A stretch of DNA of 64,000 nt from assembly GCA_902790625.1 (NCBI GenBank), contig CADASP010000002.1, positions 186,001 through 250,000 on the forward strand, given 5' to 3'. This DNA comes from an uncultured Prevotellaceae bacterium. GTDB taxonomy: Bacteria > Bacteroidota > Bacteroidia > Bacteroidales > Bacteroidaceae. The notes below the pieces were generated by a model, which worked only from the letters and a program-made list of their open reading frames with translations, was not told the origin of the DNA and ran no database searches. Of this stretch, positions 43,236 to 52,600 are shown in pieces. The stretch's first letter is position 1. Each line of letters opens with the position of its first letter. A program made the translations under genes and the position numbers.

Positions 43236-44424
43236 TCACCTTCACAATAGCCTGATAGAGCTTCTGCGCATTGTCGGCCAGCGTGCGATAGGTGGCCAGC
43301 ACCACGTTGTCTACATAGTTCTCGTTGATCACCTTGCACTGTGCCTCCACGGTGGCGTTGCCGGCATATCCCTTCAGCGTCTCCGACATCTCCTCCAGTG
43401 CATCGTCCAGGTCGCCCAGTGCGTCGATGGCCACCTTGCATGAAGCATCTGAATAGTAGAGGGCAAACGGAGCCTTCATGGCCTTTATCTTGCCGAGGGC
43501 AGCGTCGAGCTTCGTCACCACGTTCTTGGCCTGGGCGGCCAGCGTGGCGTTGCCGGCGTTCTGACAGAAATAGATGAGCGACTGCTGTGTGGGCGTGGTG
43601 GCTCCCATCTGTCCGTAGAGGGCGTTCTTGCACGACACGATGTTGTCGTAGAAGTCGGTGATGGAGTTGTAGGCGTAAGGCGACTCAATGTAGGTGGCAT
43701 CCTCTCCGGTGAAGGGCAGACCAATCTTCGAGTCACCCACCTCGCCGATGATGTCCTGACAGCCCGAGATAATCTCCAGCGTGGCCTCCAGGGCGGTGTC
43801 CCAGTCGCCGGTGCCGGGGTTCTTGAACGCCTTTCCGAAGTTCTGGAACGAGCCGAGGGCGCCCTCTACGTCGCCATCGTCGTTGATGGAGTTGTGGGTG
43901 GCCACGTAGTTCACGGCTATCTGATGGCGCTCGGCATTGCTCTCTTTCGAGTCCCAGGCAGCCTCCAGCGTGGCGGTGGCATTGTAGAGGTCCTTGGCCA
44001 CGGCGCAGATGTAGCTGTACTCAAGTGTGGTGATTTGACTGATTTGTCGCGGCTGGCCCTGCCGGAACAGCACATACTCCAGACCGTGATAGCCCAGGAT
44101 GCCGGAATTAGCGGTCTTGATAAACTGGTCGAGGTTCGACATGGCCTTCGTGTCGCGCAGCACGTCGGCCAGGTCGTTGGCGGCCACGGGCCACGTGTCG
44201 GTGTGGGGGTCGATGGAGTACACATCGGCAGCGCCGAAGAGGAAGGCCTCCGACTGCTCCCAGTTGGCGCGGGCCACCTTCCAGTCACTACAAGCCTGGT
44301 CGAGGGCTGCCTGAGAGCCCGTCACAACACTGTTGTCGGCATCGTCATCGTCGGAACACGAAACGAAACCGGTGGACAACACGGCAGCAATGGCTGCCAC
44401 TTTCAAGAGATTCTTGTTCATCAT
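43228..44424 (-). CDS. Imelysin family (peptidase M75-like) lipoprotein
   Basis: 398 residues. Lipobox FVSC gives Cys23, followed by SDDDDAD. The imelysin GxHxxE motif appears as GYHGLEYVLFR (near residue 115), followed by paired helices typical of the family (VAKDLYNATATLEAAWDSKE). Imelysins are envelope proteins tied to iron or haem binding; peptidase activity is doubtful for most. The operon order porin, imelysin, di-heme oxidoreductase supports an iron or haem role. Confidence 0.88.
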   Translation of the reverse strand: MMNKNLLKVAAIAAVLSTGFVSCSDDDDADNSVVTGSQAALDQACSDWKVARANWEQSEAFLFGAADVYSIDPHTDTWPVAANDLADVLRDTKAMSNLDQFIKTANSGILGYHGLEYVLFRQGQPRQISQITTLEYSYICAVAKDLYNATATLEAAWDSKESNAERHQIAVNYVATHNSINDDGDVEGALGSFQNFGKAFKNPGTGDWDTALEATLEIISGCQDIIGEVGDSKIGLPFTGEDATYIESPYAYNSITDFYDNIVSCKNALYGQMGATTPTQQSLIYFCQNAGNATLAAQAKNVVTKLDAALGKIKAMKAPFALYYSDASCKVAIDALGDLDDALEEMSETLKGYAGNATVEAQCKVINENYVDNVVLATYRTLADNAQKLYQAIVKVRN

Positions 44425-44715
44425 AGTTTTAAACTTTTATTTTATGTTTGTTTTGATAGTATTTTTTGGGAGGGGACAACTCAGCTGTCTATTCCTTTTA
44501 ACAACGAATTTTACGAATTAAGCTAATTACACTGCCTATTGTTTTAAAAACGAATTTTACGAATTAAACGAATTGAAGGCAGAAGGATGACTCATATTGT
44601 CTTTCTATGCCATGTCTTCTATACTTCAAATCTCTATTACTCCTATTATTACTATTTCTACTATTACTACTATCTCTACTATTACTACTATTTCTACTAT
44701 TACTCCTCCACTCCC
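44425..44715. repeat. Intergenic repeats between porin and imelysin genes
   Basis: Two copies of an AACGAATTTTACGAATTAA motif (about 44,503-44,575) are followed by a long TACTATTACTACTATTTC-type simple repeat (44,629-44,705). The AACGAATT motif recurs at about 58,304-58,375. No gene is seen. Confidence 0.75.
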
Positions 44716-46113
44716 TCACAGCAGTTTCCCGCTGTAGGTCACTCCCACGCTCACGCTCGGCTCGTTGTTGTAGGGCTGCTTGTAGAGCGGACTGTCGGCC
44801 TGGAGGCCGTTGTTGTTCGGTTTCTCGAAGAAGCGGTAGGAGTACTCGCCCTTGATGGTGATTGGCTTCACGGGCGAGTAGTTCAGGCCGAAGGCGCAGC
44901 GGTATTTCTTCGAATACTTGTACATCGACTGGTAGGTGCCGCTGGCCATCGTGTTGTAGTGCTCGAAACGCCCGAAGACCACCAGCTTGCTGCTCCCCCT
45001 GTCGGCACTACAGAGCACGGGCACGACATCGTAGCCGGCCTCTACGGCATAGGCCAGGGCATGGCTGCCAATGTTCGAGTAGTGGTGCGGGTTGCCGTCC
45101 TGATACTTGTGGTGCGTCCAGTTGGCCTGGTTGTAGGCCGAGATGGCATCGGCATCGCCGAAGTGTGCATAGTCCACATTGCCGCGCACCGTCCAGTTCC
45201 AGCGCTGCAGCGTGAAGTCGAGGGCCACGATGGCCAGTGCGCCCGTCACGTCGTCGTATTTCGTGCCCGGCGTGCGCAGAGTGTTGCGGAAGGTGTAGCC
45301 GTAATAGCCGCTCAAGCCCACGCGCAGACCCGGGAGGGAGTAGTTGTCGACGCGAAAGGCTCCGGCGTAGTTGTTGGCCACCTTAAACTCGTAGGGACTG
45401 GTGGCGCCGTAGTGCACGAAGTCCTCGGCGGTGAAGCTCTCGCTGTTCAGACCCGACAGCAACTGCACCTCGTAGCGCCAGTCCTTCAACCGTCCCCACA
45501 GTGCTACGCCCACCTGGTGCCACGTGTTGGGCATGATGGTGGCCTCGCCCTCGGGACGATAGACGGTGAAGAACTGATGGGGCTCGTGGTAGGCGTTGCT
45601 GTAGCCCACGGGCACGATGATTTCGCCTGCCTTCACATTCAGCTTGCCGCCCGCAAACTCCTTGTTAATCCAGAACTGCTCGATGTTCACCTCGCCGCCC
45701 TTCTCCACCTCGGCCTCGTATTCGCCGGCCTCCTCGGCCTCTATCTCCACGGCGGTGCCGTTGCCGCCATGCTCAAACTCCATCTCGCCGCCCAGCGTCC
45801 AGCCCTTGCCAAAGTCGTAGCCCAGGTTCAGGCACACGTGGGGCAGGTCGAAGCGTCCGTGGCTCTTGTCGCCAGCATAGTTCTCGGGCTTCTTGTAGCG
45901 GTTGAAGCTCTGGCTGTAGAAGTTGCGGGTCATCACGGCCTCGCCATAGCCGCCGATGTACAGGCGCTGCAGGGCCTCGCCCTTGGGGCTGGCTTGCGCG
46001 GCCTGGCTCGTGGCACCCGTGATGGCGTCCACGTCCTTCGTGTCCGATTCCTGCCCCAGGGCGCAGAGGCTCCATGCGGCGAGGACAACAGTAATAAAAG
46101 ATGTTTTCATCAT
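44716..46113 (-). CDS. Outer-membrane porin-like beta-barrel protein
   Basis: About 466 residues from the ATG at 46,113 (46,122 also possible); the longer ORF would start above the promoter. Signal peptide MMKTSFITVVLAAWSLCALG. The mature protein has many alternating aromatic strands (FDLPHVCLNLGYDFGKGWTL, VGLSGYYGYTFRNTL) and ends in strands closing VSVGVTYSGKLL. An acidic loop (EIEAEEAGEYEAEVEKGGE) lies near residues 140-160. Residues IGGYGEAVMTRNF resemble phosphate- and metal-type porins of Bacteroidetes. With imelysin next door, metal or anion uptake is plausible. Confidence 0.82.
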   Translation of the reverse strand: MMKTSFITVVLAAWSLCALGQESDTKDVDAITGATSQAAQASPKGEALQRLYIGGYGEAVMTRNFYSQSFNRYKKPENYAGDKSHGRFDLPHVCLNLGYDFGKGWTLGGEMEFEHGGNGTAVEIEAEEAGEYEAEVEKGGEVNIEQFWINKEFAGGKLNVKAGEIIVPVGYSNAYHEPHQFFTVYRPEGEATIMPNTWHQVGVALWGRLKDWRYEVQLLSGLNSESFTAEDFVHYGATSPYEFKVANNYAGAFRVDNYSLPGLRVGLSGYYGYTFRNTLRTPGTKYDDVTGALAIVALDFTLQRWNWTVRGNVDYAHFGDADAISAYNQANWTHHKYQDGNPHHYSNIGSHALAYAVEAGYDVVPVLCSADRGSSKLVVFGRFEHYNTMASGTYQSMYKYSKKYRCAFGLNYSPVKPITIKGEYSYRFFEKPNNNGLQADSPLYKQPYNNEPSVSVGVTYSGKLL

Positions 46114-46142
46114 ATACATCATCGTTTCGTCATTTGCGGGTG

Positions 46143-46173
46143 CAAAGGTACGGCAATCCGGCAAAACAGGCAA
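46143..46173 (-). promoter_or_regulatory. Promoter of the porin-imelysin operon
   Basis: On the minus strand TTG (46,171-46,173), a 20-bp spacer and TACCTTTG (46,143-46,150) fit the Bacteroidetes promoter. The start codon lies about 30 bp downstream. Confidence 0.6.
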
Positions 46174-46337
46174 TACCCAAAAATAGTGAAATTCTATTGG
46201 GTTTTTGGAAGACACGAAGCGTAATCTGTGCCAGCAGTCATGAATAATGCAGACCAAAGTGATGCAAGAACGCCAAATCCGCTATCGCGAGGGCCGCACG
46301 CTACACTATTCATTGCTGCAGGATGCTCCCACAGAAT

Positions 46338-46443
46338 AAAAATCGGTTGGCAGCGAACGCTGCCAACCATTTCCCCGACCGCTGCCATCATTGGCAGCGG
46401 CCGCTGCCAATCATGTCCCCGCCCGCTGCCAACCGAAAAAGCA
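46338..46443. repeat. Dispersed palindromic element, copy 2 (inverted)
   Basis: Inverted copy of the element at 28,463-28,567. It shares AAATCGGTTGGCAGCG, GGCAGCGGCCGCTGCC and GTCCCCGCCCGCTGCCAACC. One of the two palindromes has diverged (GACCGCTGCCATC). Confidence 0.8.
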
Positions 46444-46736
46444 TGGCTTTTTTCCCGTTTGGTCATGCGTACATCCCAATTTGCCCACACCTCTCTCCCT
46501 ATTGCCCTGCGCCTATCAATCAGCCATACCAACGTTTCCCATTTTTGCGGCTCTTTTTTGCGGAATGATTCCCCCACTCAGTCGGATTTGGGGAGCTGCG
46601 GAGGTATTTCTTGTTAGGAAAACAGATAAAAACAAAAAGTACAGATAAAAACCTTTTTCCTGTTTTTCTTGTTTTTTCCTGTTTTTCAAAATCCAACTGA
46701 GCGGGGTGCGTTCAGTCGGATTCATGCGTACATTCG

Positions 46737-46805
46737 GTAGGGACGGAACTTGTGTCCGTCCGCAAGCAATTTGCCCACGCGGACGGACACAAGGTCCGTC
46801 CCTAC
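46737..46805. repeat. 27-bp-arm inverted repeat (GTAGGGACGG ... CCGTCCCTAC)
   Basis: The arms 46,737-46,763 and 46,779-46,805 match at 26 of 27 positions around a 15-bp loop. Similar GGACGGACACAAGGTCCGTC sequences are common dispersed repeats in many bacteria, so it is probably a mobile or REP-like element rather than a terminator. Confidence 0.8.
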
Positions 46806-46972
46806 GGTGCCGTTCGGGCGGCAAATCTGGCCAAGCGGTCGAACGGTACGTGAGTGCCCCGACCCCAGCCCATCCCCTTACAGGGGCGGGGGGAGCGGCG
46901 AGACATTATTAAATTAAAACGGTGAAGAAGCAAATCCTTCACTATACCGAGCAGAGCGGGGGCGCAGCAAAA

Positions 46973-47182
46973 GCCCCAGAGGGGCGACGGAATACAGGCA
47001 GGAGCACGCCCCTGTGAAAGCAGACGGAACGAAAGCCCCGGAGGGGCGACGGAATACAGGCAGGGGCATCGCCCCTGTGAAAGCAGACAGAACGAAAGCC
47101 CCGGAGGGGCAACGGAATACAGGCAGGGGCATCGCCCCTGTGAAAGCAGACGGAACGAAAGCCCCGGAGGGGCGACGGAATA
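46973..47182. repeat. 63-bp tandem repeat, about 3.3 copies
   Basis: Units begin at 46,973, 47,035, 47,098 and 47,161. Each holds two small palindromes, GCCCCGGAGGGGC and CAGGGGCATCGCCCCTG, so the transcript would fold into repeated hairpins. Inverted and partial pieces follow at 47,249-47,340. Unit length and internal palindromes argue against CRISPR. Confidence 0.88.
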
Positions 47183-47399
47183 TCCTGCCAATCTTCTGGG
47201 TTTTACATGGGCGATGCCCTTATTGGACGATTAGTGCTCACCATCGGCGTCCGTCGCCCCTCCGGGGCTATTGGGGGGGGGGCACCTTTACAGGGGCATC
47301 GCCCCTGTGAAAGCAGACGGAACAAAAGCCCCGAAGCAGAGCCGAAAGCCCCCGAAAAGGGCGGTTTGGCAACTCGCAGGAGAAAAAGATGACGAAAGT

Positions 47400-47431
47400 T
47401 TTGGCTGTTTGCAAAAAATAACTTATCTTTG
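47400..47431 (+). promoter_or_regulatory. Promoter of the SusC/SusD operon
   Basis: TTTG (47,400-47,403), 20-bp spacer, TATCTTTG (47,424-47,431), a full match to the Bacteroidetes consensus. It leaves a leader of about 55 nt before the SusC ATG. Confidence 0.72.
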
Positions 47432-47491
47432 CAAACTGAAACTAACAATTACTGATTAACAACTAATAATTTTATAAACAATTTTTATTCT

Positions 47492-50400
47492 ATGTCTTTC
47501 AAACTGAAAAGCTTGATCCGGCTGGGCGACACCGCTCGGCGGACGATGCTGTTGGCATTGCTCGCCATGGGCGGCACCCTGCTGACGAATGCACAGACAA
47601 AGGTGACAGTCGTGGACGCCACAGGCGAAGCTGTGATTGGAGCCAGCGTGATTGAGAAGGGCACCCGCAACGGCGGCGTGACCGACCTGGACGGCAACTA
47701 CACCATCACGGTGAAGACCGACAACCCCATCGTCATCTCCTACATTGGCATGAAGAGCCAGACACTGAGCGTGAAGGGAAAGAGCACGCTGAAGGTGGTG
47801 CTCGAGGACGACAACACCACACTGAACGACGTGGTGGTGATTGGCTACGGCTCGGTGCGCAAGAAGGACCTGACGGGCTCGGTGGCCACTGTGAACAGCG
47901 AGCAGCTGCAGGCAGTGCCCGTGGCCAACGCCTCCGAGGCACTGACGGGTAAGATGCCCGGCGTGCAAATCACCAGCACCGAAGGTTCGCCCGATGCCGA
48001 GGTGAAGATTCGCGTGCGCGGCGGCGGCTCCATCACACAGAGCAACGACCCGCTCTACATCGTCGACGGATTCCCCGTGGACGGCATCAGCGACATCCCT
48101 GCCAACGACATCGAGGACATCACCGTGCTGAAGGATGCCTCCAGCACCGCCATCTACGGTAGCCGAGGCGCCAACGGCGTCATCCTCGTCACCACCAAGA
48201 GCGGTAAGGCCGGACAGACCAAGGTAAGCTACAACGCCTACTACAGCTGGAAGAAGATTGCCAAGACGATGGACGTGCTCAGCGCCTACGACTATGCCAA
48301 CTGGCAGTATGAGCTAGCCCTGCTGAAGAATGGAAACGACCCTCAGAAGATTTCGTCGTACACCGACTACTTCGGCAACTATCAGGACATTGACCTCTAC
48401 AAGAACATTGAGGAGAACGACTGGCAGGACATCACCTTCGGGCGCACCGGTCACACCTTCAACCACAACGTGAACGTGAACGGCGGTACGGAGAGCATCA
48501 AGTACGCCTTCAGCTATGCCCACATGAACGATAAGGCCATCATGATTGGCTCCAGCTTCAAGCGCGACAACTTCAGCCTGAAGCTGAACACCAAGCCCTC
48601 GAAGCGCACCACCTTCGACCTGCAGGCCCGCTATGCTATCACCGACATTCGGGGCGGCGGCGCCAACGAGGCCACGGGTGCCTACGACACCGACCGTCGT
48701 CTGGCCTATTCGGTCATCTACACCCCCATCCCATTGGCTAACCTTGATCCGACCGCCGGCACCGACGACGACCTGGGCAACCTCTACAACCCCGTGCAAG
48801 CCGCTGCCGACAACGACCGCAAGAAGGAGCGCAAGAACCTGAACCTGGGCGGCGCCTTCGGATGGGAGGTCATCGACGACCTGAAGCTGAAGACCGAGTT
48901 CGGCTACGACGACTACACAGAGTACGACCAGCGCTTCTGGGGACTCACCACCTATTATATTAAGAATGTGCCGGCCAACGAGAACCAGAACCACCCAGCC
49001 ATCAACCTGGTGAACACCAGTCGCCACCGTTTCCGCAACACCAACACCGCCAACTACGACTTCAAGAAGCTGCTGAACAGCGAAGACCACTCGCTCAACC
49101 TGCTGGTAGGACACGAGTATGTCATCACCAAGAAGCATGCCAACACCAACACGGTGCATGGATTCCCTGTGGACTACGACTCCGACACCGCCTGGAAGCT
49201 CACCTCGCAGGGTGTGCCCTTCACTGTCGACGACTCGTATGCCGCCGACGACAAGCTGCTTTCATGGTTCGGCCGCATGAACTACAACTACCAAGACAAG
49301 TACCTCGTGAGCGCCACCTTCCGTGCCGACGCCTCGTCGAAGTTTGCCAAGCAGAACCGCTGGGGTTACTTCCCCTCGGCAGCACTGGCATGGCGCGTCA
49401 GCTCAGAGCCCTTCATGAAGAGCACCGAAAACTGGCTCGACGACTTGAAGCTGCGCGTGAGCTATGGTACCGCCGGTAACAACAACATCCCCACCGGACA
49501 GCTGGTGCAGATGTATGAGAACAAGGCCACGTCGTGGGTGAACGGCATCAGCAACTACTGGGCACCATCGAAGACCATGGCCAACCCCGACCTGAAGTGG
49601 GAGACCACCATCACCCGCAACATGGGTATCGACTTCACCCTCTTCGGAGGCAAACTGAACGGTACCATCGAAGGCTACATCAACACCACGAAGGACCTGC
49701 TCATCCAGTTCCCCACACAGGGAACAGGCTACGACAACCAGTACCGCAACCTGGGTAAGACCGAAAACAAGGGTGTGGAAGTGAGCTTCACCTACCATAT
49801 TATTAACAAGAAGGACTACGGACTGGACTTCAGCGCCAACTGGGGCCTGAACAAGTCGAAGATCAAGAGCCTCGGCATCATGGAGGACTTCGGCAAGGAC
49901 TCGCGCTGGGCTTCGACCGAGATTGGCAACGACTACTGGATTGCAGTGGGCGGCGCCGTGGGCGAAATCTACGGTTTCAAGGCCGACGGCCGCTATGAGG
50001 TGAGCGACTTCACGGGCTACAACGAGGCTACCGATACCTGGACGCTGAAAGACGGCGTGGCCGACGCCAGCTCCGTGGTGGGCAAGGTGCGTCCTGGCTC
50101 GCTGAAGATTAAGAACATTGCCGACAACGAGGGCGAGACCAACAAGATTGGCAATGAGGACATCACCACCATCGGCAACGTGAAGCCCGACTTCTTCGGC
50201 GGATTCAGCCTCACCGGCCGCGCCTACGGATTCGACCTCGTGGCCAACTTCAACTACAGCGTGGGCAACAAGGAGTACAACGCCAACAAGATCATGTACA
50301 CACAGACTGGCAAGTACCAGTATCGCAACATGATCAGCGACATGGAAGCCGGCAAGCGCTGGACCAACCTCGATCCTGTGACCGGACTGCTGAGCAATGA

Positions 50401-50737
50401 CCCCGACCGTCTGGCCGAGCTGAACCGCAACACCACCATGTGGAGCCCCTACACCAGCAAGATGATTCTTACGGATTGGGCTGTGGAAGACGCCTCGTTC
50501 CTGCGACTGAACACCCTGTTGCTGGGCTACACCATCCCCGCCAAGCTGACCAAGCGCGCCGGCATCAACAGTCTGCGATGCTACGTCACAGCCTACAACG
50601 TGTTCACCATCACCGGCTATGAGGGCTACGACCCCGAAGCCGACTGCATACGCCGCGACCAGCTCACTCCCAATGTGGACTACTCGGGCTATCCCCGCAG
50701 CCGCTCATTCGTCGTTGGACTGAATTTGAATTTCTAA
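47492..50737 (+). CDS. susC: SusC-like TonB-dependent outer-membrane glycan transporter
   Basis: 1,081 residues. Signal peptide near residues 1-35, a carboxypeptidase-D regulatory-like domain (VTVVDATGEAVIGASVIEKG), TonB-box-like segment (LNDVVVIGYGSVRKKDLTGS), plug domain (SEALTGKMPGVQI, PLYIVDGFPV, DASSTAIYGSRGANGVILVT) and a 22-strand-type barrel ending YPRSRSFVVGLNLNF. Imports glycan oligosaccharides together with SusD using TonB energy. First gene of a small PUL. No linked sensor is visible in the window. Confidence 0.96.
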   Translation: MSFKLKSLIRLGDTARRTMLLALLAMGGTLLTNAQTKVTVVDATGEAVIGASVIEKGTRNGGVTDLDGNYTITVKTDNPIVISYIGMKSQTLSVKGKSTLKVVLEDDNTTLNDVVVIGYGSVRKKDLTGSVATVNSEQLQAVPVANASEALTGKMPGVQITSTEGSPDAEVKIRVRGGGSITQSNDPLYIVDGFPVDGISDIPANDIEDITVLKDASSTAIYGSRGANGVILVTTKSGKAGQTKVSYNAYYSWKKIAKTMDVLSAYDYANWQYELALLKNGNDPQKISSYTDYFGNYQDIDLYKNIEENDWQDITFGRTGHTFNHNVNVNGGTESIKYAFSYAHMNDKAIMIGSSFKRDNFSLKLNTKPSKRTTFDLQARYAITDIRGGGANEATGAYDTDRRLAYSVIYTPIPLANLDPTAGTDDDLGNLYNPVQAAADNDRKKERKNLNLGGAFGWEVIDDLKLKTEFGYDDYTEYDQRFWGLTTYYIKNVPANENQNHPAINLVNTSRHRFRNTNTANYDFKKLLNSEDHSLNLLVGHEYVITKKHANTNTVHGFPVDYDSDTAWKLTSQGVPFTVDDSYAADDKLLSWFGRMNYNYQDKYLVSATFRADASSKFAKQNRWGYFPSAALAWRVSSEPFMKSTENWLDDLKLRVSYGTAGNNNIPTGQLVQMYENKATSWVNGISNYWAPSKTMANPDLKWETTITRNMGIDFTLFGGKLNGTIEGYINTTKDLLIQFPTQGTGYDNQYRNLGKTENKGVEVSFTYHIINKKDYGLDFSANWGLNKSKIKSLGIMEDFGKDSRWASTEIGNDYWIAVGGAVGEIYGFKADGRYEVSDFTGYNEATDTWTLKDGVADASSVVGKVRPGSLKIKNIADNEGETNKIGNEDITTIGNVKPDFFGGFSLTGRAYGFDLVANFNYSVGNKEYNANKIMYTQTGKYQYRNMISDMEAGKRWTNLDPVTGLLSNDPDRLAELNRNTTMWSPYTSKMILTDWAVEDASFLRLNTLLLGYTIPAKLTKRAGINSLRCYVTAYNVFTITGYEGYDPEADCIRRDQLTPNVDYSGYPRSRSFVVGLNLNF

Positions 50738-50758
50738 ACTTAAAGGAGGAAACATAAG

Positions 50759-52567
50759 ATGAAAAACAAGATAAAACTTTCCATGATGGCCCTGTCGCTC
50801 GTCGCGTTCACCTCGTGCGACATGGACGCCCCCAGCATTTCCTCGCTCGACGGTGAGACGGTCTACTCCACCTACTCGCTGGCCGAAGCCGAGGTCATGT
50901 CCATTCACGTCTCTTTCGGTGAAACCAACTCCTACCGCGGACGATTCCTGCCCTACTATGGCGTGAACACCGACGTGGAGGTGGGCAACTCGCCCGACGT
51001 TACCAAGGCCGGCGACGACAACAAGAACGACCTCTGGGACTACAACACATCGCCCACCAACGGACAGATGAACACCGACAACAACGCCTACGCCAAGTTC
51101 TACGAGGGCATCGAGCGCGCCAACCTCGCCATCGAGGGACTGCGCCGCTTCGGCAACATCGAGACCAACAAGGACATGGCTCAGCTTTTAGGCGAAGCGC
51201 TGACGCTGCGCGCCGTCATCTACAACGACCTCATCAAGGCATGGGGCGACGTGCCCGCACGCTTCGAGCCCAACAACTCGGACAACATGTACCTGCCACG
51301 AACCAATCGCGACGTCATCTACAAGCAGCTGCTGGCCGACCTGTTGGAGGCCGAGAACTACTGCTACTGGCCTAACGAGAACAAGATTACACAGAGCACC
51401 GAGCGCGTGAGCAAGGCCTTCGTGAAGGCACTGCGTGCCCGCCTGGCCCTCTACGCCGGTGGCTACGGCCTGCGTGGCGACGGCTACCGTCTGTCGAAAG
51501 ACCCTGAGCTGGCACCGCAGCTGATGTACGAGATTGCCCGCCAGGAGTGCGAGGACATCATCAAGCAGGGCTGCAACACGCTCGGCGCCTTCAAGGACAA
51601 CTTCATCAAGCTCTGTCAGGACAACGTCGCTGCCGGCGGTGAGAGCCTCTGGGAGATTCCCTTCTCGGCCGGACGCGGACGCGTGCTCTACACCTGGGGC
51701 GTGAAGCACAACTCCAAGGACCAGTACACCCAGCAGGCACAGGGCGGCGTGAACGGCCCCATCGCCTACCTGTACTACGACTACGATGCCGACGACATCC
51801 GCCGCGACATCACCTGCGTGCCCTACGAGTGGAGCAAGGAGCTGAACAACGGTAATGCACACGTCACCTTCCGCGCCATCAACAAGTGGTGCTTCGGCAA
51901 GCTGCGCTACGAGTGGATGAACCGCATCGTCACCTCGACCAACGACGACGGCGTGAACTTCCAGTACATGCGCTTGGCCGACGTCTACCTGATGGCTGCC
52001 GAGGCCGAGAACGAACTGGGCAACACCTCCGTGGCATGGGGTTACATGAAGCCCGTGCTCGACCGTGTCCTGCCCGCCTCAAAGGTGAGCGCCCTGCAGG
52101 CAAAGTACACCGCCAGCAAGGAAGCCTTCCGCGAGGGTATCTACGACCAGCGCGCTCTGGAGTTTGCCGGTGAGGCATTGCGCAAGCCCGACCTGGTGCG
52201 CTGGGGCAACATCGACAAGAAGATGGAGGAGGCCAAGAGCAAGCTGCGCGCACTGCAGCAGCGCACCGGAGCCTACGAGGGACTGCCCGACAAGGCATAC
52301 ATCAACAACGCCGAGGACGCCAACGCCATCCAGATCTACGGTCTGAACAAGGGCGAAGACAGCCCCTCCGACCTCATCAAGGCCGACTGGGAGTCGAAGA
52401 ACTGGTTTGTCAGCAGCGACAAGTTTGTGCTCACCGACGCCTACATCGACGGACTCTACACCGTGCAGCCCAGCACTCACTGCCTATGGCCCATCTGGCA
52501 AACCTTCATCAACAGCAGCAACAACATGCTCAACAATGATGGCATCTACGGCCAGCTGTCGGATTGA
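50759..52567 (+). CDS. susD: SusD-like surface glycan-binding lipoprotein
   Basis: 602 residues. Lipobox FTSC gives Cys20. SusD TPR-type features: ALTLRAVIYNDLIKAWGDVP, NRDVIYKQLLADLLEAENYC, VSKAFVKALRARLALYAGGY and the C-terminal RLADVYLMAAEAENELGN, then YDQRALEFAGEALRKPDLVRWG. Lies 21 bp after SusC and forms the lid of the transporter. Glycan specificity cannot be read from the sequence. Confidence 0.96.
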   Translation: MKNKIKLSMMALSLVAFTSCDMDAPSISSLDGETVYSTYSLAEAEVMSIHVSFGETNSYRGRFLPYYGVNTDVEVGNSPDVTKAGDDNKNDLWDYNTSPTNGQMNTDNNAYAKFYEGIERANLAIEGLRRFGNIETNKDMAQLLGEALTLRAVIYNDLIKAWGDVPARFEPNNSDNMYLPRTNRDVIYKQLLADLLEAENYCYWPNENKITQSTERVSKAFVKALRARLALYAGGYGLRGDGYRLSKDPELAPQLMYEIARQECEDIIKQGCNTLGAFKDNFIKLCQDNVAAGGESLWEIPFSAGRGRVLYTWGVKHNSKDQYTQQAQGGVNGPIAYLYYDYDADDIRRDITCVPYEWSKELNNGNAHVTFRAINKWCFGKLRYEWMNRIVTSTNDDGVNFQYMRLADVYLMAAEAENELGNTSVAWGYMKPVLDRVLPASKVSALQAKYTASKEAFREGIYDQRALEFAGEALRKPDLVRWGNIDKKMEEAKSKLRALQQRTGAYEGLPDKAYINNAEDANAIQIYGLNKGEDSPSDLIKADWESKNWFVSSDKFVLTDAYIDGLYTVQPSTHCLWPIWQTFINSSNNMLNNDGIYGQLSD

Positions 52568-52600
52568 ACGTTGAACGTTGAACAATAATAATTGACCATT

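Larger units (their letters stand above)
46114..47491. other. Gene-free, repeat-rich 1.4-kb region
   Basis: Between the divergent porin and SusC genes. In order: porin promoter, palindromic element copy 2 (46,338-46,443), a 27-bp-arm inverted repeat (46,737-46,805), 63-bp tandem repeats (46,973-47,182) with partial and inverted pieces to about 47,340, and the SusC promoter. The ORFs in it follow the repeats and lack protein-family features. Confidence 0.75.

Noticed and set aside
46973..47340. Possible CRISPR array
   Set aside because: Units are contiguous without variable spacers, each with two internal palindromes, and no cas genes are in the window.
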